Positions 9,799-19,237 of a stretch of 64,000 bases of DNA are shown here, piece after piece; position 1 is the stretch's first letter, and the number at the start of each line of letters is the position of its first letter. The position numbers and the translations under genes were made by a program. The notes below the pieces were generated by a model. That model was not told where the DNA came from and ran no database searches. It saw only the letters and a list, made by a program, of their open reading frames with translations. Origin of the DNA: Linnemannia schmuckeri (taxonomy: Eukaryota > Mortierellomycota > Mortierellomycetes > Mortierellales > Mortierellaceae); the NCBI GenBank assembly GCA_029449235.1, contig JANATG010000003.1, positions 1,302,001-1,366,000 on the forward strand, written 5' to 3'.

Positions 9799-11086
9799 CA
9801 GTCCCCTCTAACAATGTATCATTGTAACAATTTAAAATACAAAAGTCAATTTATTCGGGTTTCCTCGGGTTCCATAGCTGGTTTAGTAGGTGGTGGGGCC
9901 TCCTTTTGCTTCCAGCACCTTAGCTACTCTTTTATTCATCGATGCTATGAGATCTGTAATTACTTGCGGGGGGATGTTATCCCACTCCTCCAGAATGGCG
10001 GCAACCATTTCCTCCTTGCTGATCGGCTGCCTTGGACGACTGTTAAGACGTCTCTTGAGGATCGACCAGATGTTTTCGATGGGATTGAGATCAGGAGAAT
10101 TAGGTGGCCATAACATCTTTGGAACACCATTCTTCAGCCGCCAGTTTGTGGCGATTTTGCTTGTATGAATGGGCGCGTTATCCTCCATAAGAAGGGGGCT
10201 CTTTACTTGAGCCGCGAACCACCTCAGCTCATCCTCGTAGACAGTATCGACAAATCCTTGTGCTTTGTTGTTGTCGTTATCGAGAATGACCAGTCTTGAT
10301 TTCTTTCCTCCAGCAATTGCTCCCCATACCTTGACAGTTGATCGACCGCTCCGGAGAAGTGGGCTAATATTCTTGAGCAGATACTTCTCGTCCTTGGTGC
10401 GCCAGAGAAGGACTTTTCTGAAGTCTTTGCCTATTTCAAAGCAACACTCGTCAGTCCAGATGATCCTCTCCCAGTCAATCCATGTCCAATTGGCTTTATC
10501 ATGGGCAAAGGTTAAACGAGCGGCTACATGCCTTGGCTCCAGACGAGGTTTCTTGACGGCAACGCGACAAAATATCCCCTTTTTGTGGAGAATCTTGCGC
10601 ACAGTGCATTTTGAGACTGGCTTGGGCGACATTCTGACTATCTCCTTAAGGCTGACGCGGTTGTTATCGTTCACCCTGTTGAGGAGCTGCTCGACATCCT
10701 TCTCTTTAAGAATGGGTGGTCTTCCAGTTGGTTTTTTGGGAACAACGGTGCCTTCTCGCTCCCATTTTTTAATAATGGATAGGACTGTGGCAATGTGGAG
10801 ATTGTGGGTTTTGGCAATAGTGGAAGGAGTCGCACCGGCTTCATAGGCCCCGATGATGCGACCCTTGAGCTCAAGAGAATGGTGCTTGGGCATTGTATAT
10901 TGGGGGTGAAGTGGGATGGTGGTGGTGGAATGGTAGCATTGGAGAGGCTCCTTTTTCTTTTTATCGGAACGTTCGGAGGAGGTGATGGTGCTAGAATTTT
11001 CGAAAAAATAGTTCGTTTGAATTGGTCTTATGACCCTATTCATTGTTATTCTATTCCTTACAATGATACATTGTTAGAGGGGACTG
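9799..11086 (-). mobile_element. complete Tc1/mariner element
   Basis: A 1288-bp element with perfect 29-bp terminal inverted repeats (9799-9827 and 11058-11086, starting CAGTCCCCTCTAAC) and TA target duplications at 9797-9798 and 11087-11088. It encodes one uninterrupted transposase on the minus strand. The terminal repeat contains its own imperfect palindrome (TAACAATG/CATTGTAA). Perfect ends plus an intact DD34E enzyme suggest a recent, possibly still active insertion. Confidence 0.95.
9883..10893 (-). CDS. Tc1/mariner DDE transposase
   Basis: Start chosen at the ATG at 10893 (MPKHHSLELKGRI), giving 336 residues, the usual size. An in-frame ATG at 11043 would add 50 low-complexity residues. 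The N-terminus has two helix-turn-helix units (RIIGAYEAGATPSTIAKTHN and the region ending TVRKILHKKGI) with the linker PTGRPP. The catalytic core shows D in WTDECCF, D in LMEDNAPIHTSK and E in SPDLNPIENIW. Thirty-four residues separate the second D from E, so this is a DD34E (Tc1-like) enzyme. It cuts and pastes DNA at TA sites. No stop or frameshift is present, in contrast to the hAT and Helitron remnants nearby. Confidence 0.93.
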   Translation of the reverse strand: MPKHHSLELKGRIIGAYEAGATPSTIAKTHNLHIATVLSIIKKWEREGTVVPKKPTGRPPILKEKDVEQLLNRVNDNNRVSLKEIVRMSPKPVSKCTVRKILHKKGIFCRVAVKKPRLEPRHVAARLTFAHDKANWTWIDWERIIWTDECCFEIGKDFRKVLLWRTKDEKYLLKNISPLLRSGRSTVKVWGAIAGGKKSRLVILDNDNNKAQGFVDTVYEDELRWFAAQVKSPLLMEDNAPIHTSKIATNWRLKNGVPKMLWPPNSPDLNPIENIWSILKRRLNSRPRQPISKEEMVAAILEEWDNIPPQVITDLIASMNKRVAKVLEAKGGPTTY

Positions 11087-11206
11087 TACAGTAAGTTGTT
11101 TGTTTGTGGTCTCTGGCAACCTGAGCCCATCGAGGTACGATTGATCATGCAAGTGAAAGGGCGGGCTGTTGGCGTAGAATGAAGGGCAAGTTCGATTTTC
11201 TAAACT

Positions 11207-11269
11207 GGTTTGTGGCAGCCAAGTGTCCATAGCGACGTTGCTTTTTGATCCTCCGATGTCGGCTCTCTT
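11207..11269 (+). pseudogene. 28S rRNA fragment 1
   Basis: About 63 bases match the conserved 28S segment AACTGGCTTGTGGCAGCCAAG...CATAGCGACGTTGCTTTTTGATCC...GATGTCGGCTCT. Flanks are not rRNA-like. The same segment recurs in fragment 2 at 11746. It is too short to be functional. Confidence 0.8.
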
Positions 11270-11745
11270 AATCCTTCATTGGATTTTTGACCTACTTTTT
11301 ATATTCCGCTGTAATACCCGTAACATATTTGCAAGTGGTAGAAGCGCAGCTCCATTCTTATCGTACATTTAATCCGTTTTTTTTACCAATACAAATGTAT
11401 CAGCTAAAAAGCATTTGATGTACCAAGCAGAGGTCGAAAGTATGATGTGAGACATACCACTCCATTGAGACGACGTGTTTAATAGAGCCTGTGTCATCAA
11501 CATCACCTTGAATGCGCTGAGAAAACACCGTCAGGTTGACCTAATGGTCCATTTTATTGCGGACAACATAAAAAATCCTAGTTTCCTTTAAACGGTTTCT
11601 CACGGGCATACCTTATACCCAACAGCCCAACTTTCTTCCATAACTGAGCCCATCTTCCAACAACTACAAAAGAATATTTCGTGGGTCCTCGGACTTGGAG
11701 AAAGGAAAAGGGGAGGGAGGGCAGGAGGTGGAGAATAGGCAAAGA
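11270..11745. other. non-coding stretch
   Basis: No gene or RNA recognised. It contains another inverted copy of the 16-mer TACCCAACAGCCCAAC at 11616-11631. Confidence 0.4.
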
Positions 11746-11932
11746 GGAATAGCTGGCTTGTGGTTCATAGCGACGTTGTTTTTTGATCCTGCGATGTCGG
11801 CTCTTCCTATCATACTGAACCAGAATTCAGTAAGCGTTGGATTGTTCACCCACTAATAGGGAACAAGACCTGGGGTTTAGACCGTCGTGAGCCAGGTTAG
11901 TTTTATCTTACTGATAAAATGTTGTTGCAATA
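11746..11932 (+). pseudogene. 28S rRNA fragment 2, 3' domain
   Basis: Matches 28S rRNA from the AACTGGCTTGTGG region through CATAGCGACGTTG, GTCGGCTCTTCCTATCATA, TTGGATTGTTCACCCACT, AGACCGTCGTGAG and ends at GCAATA. Several positions invariant in 28S carry C-to-T or G-to-A changes (for example TTTTATCTTACTGATAAAATG), so it is a pseudogene. At 11932 the rRNA match stops abruptly and a hAT-end copy begins. The next 28S segment continues at 21154. Confidence 0.88.
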
Positions 11933-12042
11933 TTATGCCTTTCAACCAAATTGAGCTAAAAAATTAGCCGTTAATCCAGCTGTGAGCGGGGTTTGCATGG
12001 GTTTGGAACAAAAACATAGTCGTGAATAGCTAGCTAATCGGG
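11932..12042. repeat. second copy of hAT subterminal region
   Basis: 111 bases matching 3074-3184 (about 88% by eye; both contain GTGAGCGGGGTTTGCATGGG and AGTCGTGAATAGCT). It begins exactly where the 28S homology ends, which suggests a hAT-related element inserted in 28S. The rest of that element is not recognised, being interrupted by the Harbinger element at 12110. Confidence 0.75.
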
Positions 12043-12421
12043 GTTTAGCGGCCGAAATAAAATATTTTATGTGAAACGCGCATTATACATATATTAGTGA
12101 GTTATAATAGTCCTATTCCTTTCTAATAATCGTCTTTGATTATTTTTTTTTTCTTTTTGTTGAAGGCCTCCGATTGGTTGAAGTAAAACCAGCGTTTCCT
12201 AATCCAGAAAGATGCAAGATTAATCTAATCCGGGTTTTGTTGCAAAAAAAAAGCGAAAAAAATCTGCTTTTATTTTGGAGGTTTTCGATTAATTTTTGAT
12301 GTTTCGCATATCATTGGCTCGGTGTTAGAATGTCGTCGCGAATAAAAGAAGAGTGATCTCTTCTTTTTTTTTCTACAGTACCTTTTTTCACGACACCTTT
12401 CGTTTCTTGGTTATTCACTAC

Positions 12422-14461
12422 ATGCAAAATCAATCTCCCTCACACAACAATACAAGAGAATCCTATCCCGGTACTCCATCTACCTCCACACCACAAGCTG
12501 CATCATCCACACGATCAGATACTGATGCTCTGACCGTTATGATAGAGGAATATTCACCCTCATCTTCCATTCGGGAATCAGCTCCTGTCAGCGATAGTCC
12601 ATGGTTGACGGTCAACAACAACAACATTGCACGTCTCTCGTCTCATCTCGACCACTCCTCGCAGCAAATCGAACAGCGAACATACCATGCTGGCTCCCAC
12701 TCGCCTTATCAATCTCGGTCGCAACCTCACCATTTGTCTCCCATCCAAGATTCACAGAACAACCTATTCAGTCATTTGCACCCCATCAACAGAGGGGGCA
12801 TCCAAGGCCACAATCCTTTACGATCTTCTACCTTCCATTCCTGCAATACAACATTCATTAACAAATCGCCCACCATGTACCAGGAGAGCGCAGGTCAACA
12901 GACTGTAAGAGTTTTTCATTGATTGGTATTCCAAATGCATCTAGCTGCTTAAACAAAACTATGTCTTACATTTTTTTCGCGTCTCTCCTATTCTTTTTCT
13001 ATTTTTTTGGTTTGATAGCATACGACACTCAGACAACCTACCGCCACGGTGGAATCAATATCAGGTAATGCACAGGATCCCAGAGTGCATCCATCTTTGG
13101 ACCCAAAGCCCGTTGGTGTATCGCCGGAGCTAATGACGCCATCGTCAATCTCACGATCGTCGTTCCAGTCCTCTTCACCACCTCCACAAGATCGCTCTTC
13201 CAGCCAGTCAACAACAGTTATCGAGACATGCCCAGTCCCATACGGCTCCTATTCTCCTCGAGGAAGCCCCTCTCCGACTCCATGGTCAACTCCTTCATAC
13301 ACTGCGTCGCCTTCCCCGCAGCCAACACTTGTTTCAACCCCGCCAATGAGCTCGTCTGGCTCAACTAAACGGCAATCTGGGTCTGTGACAAGCACTGCAA
13401 CCGCTTCATCGTCGAAGAGGAGACGACCTCTGATCAAGGCATTATTGCCTATAACCCTCGATCTTCCCGAGGTCGAAGACCTTCCTGAAGATGTACCCGT
13501 TGGGTACCAAAACTTTCGTCACCCTGAAAATCGTACCGGAACCTGGGATGACGCCGAGGAGAATGTGCTTCTTGGATGGCTGAACACGCCTGAAAACTAC
13601 GCTCTCTTCCTCAACCCCGCCAACCACCGGCCACCTCTTACTGGAGAGTATATCTTGGAGCGCCTCCGGTACATCTTGCAGAAGAATGGCTATCCAAGAG
13701 ACCCTGTATCGGTGAAGAACAAGTTGAAGAGCTTGGCGGACTGGTACAAGAACGCAAAACTCTTACTCTCCATGACAGGACAGGGGAACACGGACAAGGC
13801 GAATCTTATTCAAAGGGTCCTGAAGAGGTGTCGCTACTATTACACCGTCGACCCTATATGGGGGAGTAACATGAGAACGGAACCTATCAACATCCTCCAA
13901 TCTGACGATGTCGAGGGCGAGAATGAGGCTGAAGGGCAGGAACAGGAGGACGAATATCAAGACGAGCCAGATGACAACATCCCGGCCGAGATTCTGGGGT
14001 GGGATAGGACTTTGATGGCTGAGAAGAGACAGTCAACATCAACTGCGACTAGGGCTACAACTACAAATCGAAGAAAGGACACTGGCGATTCATTCACCAA
14101 CACACTGGCGCTGCTAGCGAAGGAGAGCATGTCTCGACGCGACACCAATACTAAGGATAATATCATGGAAAGACAACTTCTTGAGAATACCATGGAAAAG
14201 CAGCGTCTTGAGAGGCACAAGGTTGATGTTGAGGCTCAGTTAAAAAAAAAAGAGATCAAGGAGGAAACAAAACGACATCGAGTCCAGGCAGCAATCCAGC
14301 GGAAGGAGTTAGACCTCCAGCAGAAGGAGATAGCCCGCCAGCAATCACGATTCAGCCAGGAAGAGGCAACCAAAAGACTGGAGATGAGAAATGCACACGA
14401 GTTGAAGAAGTTGCAACTGCAGTTGGAGATGGAAAAATTGAAATCACAACAGACCAAATAG
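12422..14461 (+). CDS. Harbinger Myb/SANT-like DNA-binding partner protein
   Basis: Two exons: 12422-12904 and 13019-14461 (intron 12905-13018, GTAAGA..TAG, phase 0), about 641 residues. The N-terminal 300 residues are Ser/Pro/Thr-rich and probably disordered. They are followed by a Myb/SANT-like (trihelix) domain containing GTWDDAEENVLLGWL and VSVKNKLKSLADWYKNAK. Then come an acidic stretch (EGENEAEGQEQEDE) and a long Lys/Glu/Gln coiled coil to the end (KLQLQLEMEKLKSQQ). The start is the first ATG of the open frame after a T-rich leader. By analogy with other PIF/Harbinger elements it probably binds the element ends and assists the transposase on the opposite strand. The frame is intact. Confidence 0.82.
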
Positions 14462-14468
14462 TTAAATT

Positions 14469-15577
14469 TTATACATTGTCAGTAACTTCGATCATAATAT
14501 TTCTACGTTTTCGTTCCGCTCTGGTCTTCTCCTCTCGAGTAATGGTGGTGTTCCTTTGATTGGCAGGTGGAAGACGAATAAGTGGCTCCTCCCTTATGAG
14601 GTCGTCTCCTGCATCGCGAAGGCTTCGAAGACGAGTGATGTTGTGGAGAATAACACACACCATGATGTGCCGGCCAGCATCCGTCATATCCTTTTGAGTG
14701 TCAATGTCGACCCGAAGTTCCTTGAGACTTTTGAACTTGCCCTTGAGGAGGCCAAAGGCATGTTCAATCTTGACTCGGGCACTGGCATGCGCGACGTTGA
14801 ACCGCGACTGCTGTTTGGTGAGAGTGTTCCCTTTGTATCGAGGGATGACTGTTTCGGACAATGCGTAGGCAGCATCACCCAGGAGATATTCGTTGCCGGA
14901 AAAATAGTCGCCAACATGTGTGAATAGACGGCAGGCTTTGTACGCGGATGAGTCGTGAGCTGTTCCGAGGTAGGCGGTTGCAAAAAAGGTGAAGACTCCC
15001 TCATGATTGCATACTCCTGTCGCTCCAATCGAGAATGAATGTTTTCTAGTTGCGAAAGCATCCCGATCCAGACTGGGCGCTTGATACAAGTCAATCATGG
15101 TCCCATCCACCGATCCGATTGCATCCCGAAATCGAAAATCCGTCCAAAATGCATCCTTGGTCACCTCCTTTTCCTGCTCATCGGCCACCTCAGAAATTTG
15201 AACTTAAGTGAATAGATAGCCTCAATACATCGTTCAGTATAGCGGACAACTGAACCAGTAGAGACTGCCATAATGTCGGCAATGTGCGCAACAGAGGCAA
15301 GAGACCCATAGTGACCAAGCCGTATGAGGGCAACCTTGAGCTGGACGGCGACATCGATCTGGGGCTTGGTTCCACCAATGAAAACGACATGGTCCTTGAT
15401 CAGATTCAGAATGAAGTCAAACTGTTTAGGAGTGACACGGAGGTTGCGCTTGAAGTGCAAAGGATAGCGAGCGGACAGCATGATATTCCGATAAATGGTC
15501 GAGTTGGGGGGAGTCCCTGGTGATGGTCCATAGAGGTATCGCTTGTTGATCAGGTAGTTGAGTAAGTCGTAACACAT
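14469..15577 (-). CDS. PIF/Harbinger DDE_4 transposase, with an apparent frame break
   Basis: The N-terminal part (15577-15161) has a helix-turn-helix-like region (LKVALIRLGHYGSLASVAHI) and ends at LRWPMSRKRR. The catalytic part (15188-14469) has D in SVDGTMIDL, D in LLGDAAYAL and E in VKIEHAFGLLKGKF. The two frames overlap by 28 bases. The family consensus FxRWP...E continues from the first frame into the second (LRWP then ADEQEKEV), so one base appears to be missing around 15170, or a tiny unrecognised intron lies there. The result is probably an inactive or marginal transposase unless the break is a sequencing or splicing artefact. Stop codons of this gene and the Myb-like gene are 7 bp apart. 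Confidence 0.85.
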
Positions 15578-16024
15578 ATGAAGGGTTCGAGTAACGTAAA
15601 CGTGTAAGGAGGTGAAAAAAGTACGATGGTCATCTCGAACAACACAAGAGTTTTGATGTTATTGATAGCCTCTTGACGGCGAGTCAAATGACGGCGAGGC
15701 AAACGTAAATAACAACGTCTTGTCGAAATGGTCTTCTTGGCATGATGAGAAATGAAAGTGGATGGGTGAGAGAATGAAACGATGAAAAAGAAAAGAAAGT
15801 ACACGACTAAAACGTCCTAAACTTTTTTATTCTTTTTTTCTTTTGCGCTTGAGCCATGGCCCTTCTGCTATTCGCTGTGAAGAAATTATTCTGAGATTAA
15901 TCAGTGAAGAAAGGAACAGTACTCGATTATTTTTTTTCTGTTTTTGGTCCATTTTTAGATGGCCAATCATCTCATACTCAAAAAAATAAATAATCGAAGT
16001 TGATTATTTGAAAGGAATAGGACT

Positions 16025-16251
16025 AATGGTTTATAAATTATTTTATTCCAAGTGCGATAAACAATTATAAGCCAGTCACATATGTCTGAATAGGTTGTTT
16101 CATGTGCTCTTTACCTTCGTGCCTGTGCCTGAACATATTGAGAGTTGCGTTACCTCCCTCCATCACTCTCTCAGTCTTAATACAAGCTTTGTTCATAACA
16201 ATCCACTTTATTAAAGACTCACCCCCATAACAAGTCCACAGCCTTGTTACA
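16025..16251 (+). repeat. probable 5' LTR (3' part) of a gag-type retroelement
   Basis: The segment ends ...CTTGTTACA at 16251, immediately followed by TGGTAGC, a sequence like the initiator-tRNA-Met primer binding site. LTRs end in CA next to the primer site, so 16251 is a good LTR end. The 5' limit is unclear because the Harbinger element stops at 16024 and may have inserted within the LTR. There is no 3' LTR in the window for comparison. Confidence 0.45.
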
Positions 16252-16265
16252 TGGTAGCAAAGGTA
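16252..16265 (+). other. putative primer binding site (tRNA-iMet type)
   Basis: TGGTAGCAAAGG lies directly after the putative LTR end and 140 bp before the gag ATG. The first seven bases match the complement of fungal initiator tRNA-Met 3' ends. A leader with reiterated CAAGT units (16290-16345) follows. Confidence 0.4.
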
Positions 16266-16405
16266 GTTCCCTCCACAACCCAAGTATAGCCAAGTCAAGT
16301 CAAGTCAAGTATAGCCAAGTCAAGTATATCCAAGTCAAGTCAAACCAAGCCAAGCCAAACCAGCTCAAGGAAACCCAAGTATTCAAGTCTAGTCTTACCG
16401 TCACC

Positions 16406-17413
16406 ATGGCCAAAGTTTTTGAAAACAACTTCTTCAAGAACATTCCCCTGTCCGTCTTCAAGGGCCATCCCCAAGAAAACGTCCAAGACTGGTTAACCGA
16501 ATTGGACGAATACCTCGAGGCCGTCAATGCCACGCCTACACAAAAAGTCACGGCCGCACGCCTCTTAATGAGAGAGAATGCTCGACAATGGTTGAAACTC
16601 TGCCCTTCCGCTCCGGAAACCGTCGACCCCTGGGAGCACTTTAAAACCTGTGTTCTAAACCGGTTCCGAAGCGCCAATCATAAATACTTCGCCCGGTCAA
16701 GGTTATACCAACTCAAGCAACGCGGCTCCGTCACCCAGTATATCACCACCTTCCAAGACACCTGTGCCCAGATCGATGACATTTCCGAACCAGAGGCCCT
16801 ACAAGCCTTCATTATGGGACTCAAACCGAGCATCCAGGTCCACTTTACCGGAAATCCAATGTTGCGAGAAAACTTGAGTACCGTTATGCAAGTTGCTGAA
16901 AGCCTCGACAATGTTCAGTACCAGAACCGAAAGCGTCTTCCCGTCCAGTGGTCACGCCCCGCCTTCGAACGCCAAGACCCACCAGAGTCCTTCCCTCAAC
17001 CCATGGAGCTAGACTCAGCCCCTCACTCTGGCTTCACACGCAACCTAAACAAAGAAAAGCAGATACAGGTAGACTTGAATAATCGCACCTGTTTCATCTG
17101 CCACGCCATCGGTCACCAAGCCCGCCAATGTCCTCAAGCAACCCAACCCAGACGAAAAACAACTCCATCTGGAACCCTCCATAGAATTGAACACACTCAA
17201 CAGACTAGTTCTATTCCAGAGATAGCTCCTCACCAAATTAAAGAATCATCCGAGTTGTCTTCTTCCCTCCCTCTTCCTTTGGCTTTACCCTCCTTCTATC
17301 ATCAATTTCTCTACCCCCCTTTCTACTCCCCTCTCTACTCTTCCTTCTTGTCTCCGTCTTCCCTCAGTTTGCTCTCAGCCTCCGCTGCTGCGCCTGTACC
17401 TGACCATATGTAG
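16406..17413 (+). CDS. retrotransposon Gag polyprotein, pol absent
   Basis: 335 residues from the ATG in the context CACCATGG (upstream in-frame sequence is the CAAGT-repeat leader). Residues 1-200 are a retrotransposon Gag capsid domain of Ty3/gypsy type (VFKGHPQENVQDWLTELDEY, WEHFKTCVLNRFRS, ITTFQDTCAQIDDIS). A CCHC zinc knuckle, CFICHAIGHQARQC (CX2CX4HX4C), follows near residue 228 and would bind RNA. The C-terminus is Ser/Pro/Leu-rich and stops at 17413. No protease, reverse transcriptase or integrase follows; only 35 bp separate it from the Crypton stop codon. It is either a truncated element interrupted by the Crypton, or a gag-only element mobilised in trans. The frame is intact. Confidence 0.85.
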   Translation: MAKVFENNFFKNIPLSVFKGHPQENVQDWLTELDEYLEAVNATPTQKVTAARLLMRENARQWLKLCPSAPETVDPWEHFKTCVLNRFRSANHKYFARSRLYQLKQRGSVTQYITTFQDTCAQIDDISEPEALQAFIMGLKPSIQVHFTGNPMLRENLSTVMQVAESLDNVQYQNRKRLPVQWSRPAFERQDPPESFPQPMELDSAPHSGFTRNLNKEKQIQVDLNNRTCFICHAIGHQARQCPQATQPRRKTTPSGTLHRIEHTQQTSSIPEIAPHQIKESSELSSSLPLPLALPSFYHQFLYPPFYSPLYSSFLSPSSLSLLSASAAAPVPDHM

Positions 17414-17448
17414 AGCTGAAATATAATACAGTGATAGAGCAATTGTGT

Positions 17449-19190
17449 TTATTCATTTCTCTTTGCGTACTTTCTCGAGGGTGCTTTGGGAAGAGCTTTG
17501 TAGTATTTATCAATAGAGCCAATAGTATCGATTTGCCGTCTTACGGAGGCAAGTGCATTGTTCACAGCGGTCTTGTCGACCTGCAAACCAGCTGGGATAG
17601 AGCGTAGAACCGAATGCACAATGTCCTTCTTCCACTTGTAGAGCTGTGCATCTTTACCGCGCCACGCTGAACCGAACCGCTTGTTTAGCTCCACGATGGA
17701 GGGGGACCCATTGACGCCGTGGTAGAACCACTCTTGCCACAGTTGGTCAAGTGTATTCGGTCGTGGGATCAACATGCACTCGGGTATTAGTGGCATATCA
17801 TGTTGGGTCTCTCCCCTCGCCCTCTTCTCGTCGGCGACCAAGGCGGCTACTTGTCGTATTCTGTCCTCGATATTGTCGCTGGGATTGAAAGTGGCCAGAG
17901 CTGCGCGGCGGTGCGCGTCCCTCGAAAAGTCTGCAGTCGAAGAACTCAGAGATCTCGGTTCTTGCTGGCCAGCGTCCAGCTCTGGAAGCTGAAGAAGAGC
18001 AGTGGCGGCAGCCATAGTGGCATTCTGGCTCGCTACACTGCCGTTGACGTCGTCACTGACCTCCACCTCATCTACCTCGCTAATCGCCACCACAGCTTCC
18101 ACAGTTGACTTGAGAGCTTGCATCAACTGAGATCGAACGGCATCCTTGTTCAAACATTGTCGTTTGTTGCCTGTCAGCATGCCACTGTTGCCAATGCACC
18201 GCTTCAAGTCCTTCAGCTCAGATGCTGTCCTATCATTCTGAGCTTGTAAGGTAGCTGCTAGAACATTCATGCCGGCGTGCAAACTTTGAAGTCCGGTTTG
18301 CTGACTTTGCTGCAAGCCCCGGATCGCAGCATCTTGGACACCAAGCCTTGCACCGACCCTGTCAAACTCCAGCTGGATGAGGGGTGTGGCGGATGCGAGG
18401 GAATCCGTATGAGGAGAGGGATCCCTCATGCTCTCCAGCAAGGCTTGCTGGAAATCTTGAAATGCAGGTGTTTTGAAGACAGGGTGATCGAAAACAGGGT
18501 GGGAGGCGGCAGCACCACCCTCGGACAGGATGACAGCCGCATCCTGAAGGATAACCTTTCGCAGGTGGGCGAGAAGGCTAAGATGGCGCTTCCTTGAAAT
18601 GGCCTCATTCGACAGCACGGTCTGCATATCCGTGTCCGTGTACACCTGCTTGACTTCCTTGCACTCACCTCGTCGCAGCTTCTCACGCAACTCATCGCGT
18701 CCGTGAAAAACGTCGCGGTCACACATGATGTTATCAATCATGAGCCCCCAGAACGTGTCAAAGCAAGCATCCTCGATGAAAGGGAATAGCTGCTTTTGGA
18801 GCTCGATGCTGGGGATCACAGTATTCCGAGCCAGCCAAAAGCGCTCTAGACGGTCGCGGTCAAATCCAGCCAATCGAAGGGCCACTGAAGGCTCCACACC
18901 CTCGAGATAATGAGTTGAGAGACGGTTCGATGCCCAGTTTCCGTGCTTAGCGATCGCCTCTACCGTAGATCCACACATATGCGCGAATCTGGCGCCGTGC
19001 TTGCGCTCAAGATGAGTCACTGAGCCCTTGTCCAATATCCCGCTCTCATGAAGAGCTTCCAATTGCGCTTGGAATTGGGAGTTGTAAGTCATCGATACAT
19101 CCATTGGTTTGTTGCCAGCCAACAAATGGTAGTCGGTCCATCTAGTGTTGGTCAGATCAGGCGCCTTCTTATTTTTGCTCTAAGTACAGC

Positions 19191-19237
<47 letters not shown>

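Larger units (their letters stand above)
12110..16024. mobile_element. PIF/Harbinger element with two convergent genes
   Basis: A 3915-bp unit with terminal inverted repeats of about 38 bp and a few mismatches (left arm from AGTCCTATTCCTTTC at 12110, right arm ending GAATAGGACT at 16024). The 3-bp direct repeat AAT lies at 12107-12109 and 16025-16027. It carries a Myb/SANT-like protein gene (+) and a DDE transposase gene (-) that converge with 7 bp between stop codons. This two-protein layout is the hallmark of PIF/Harbinger, where the Myb-like partner helps bring the transposase to DNA or to the nucleus. AAT differs from the usual TWA target, so the exact ends may be off by a base. Confidence 0.88.

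Noticed and set aside
10894..11043. N-terminal 50-residue extension of the Tc1/mariner transposase
   Set aside because: Low-complexity; the ATG at 10893 gives the normal family length and starts right before the DNA-binding domain.
12353..12421. Upstream in-frame start of the Harbinger Myb-like gene
   Set aside because: Phe-rich translation of a T-rich leader; the ATG at 12422 begins plausible protein sequence.
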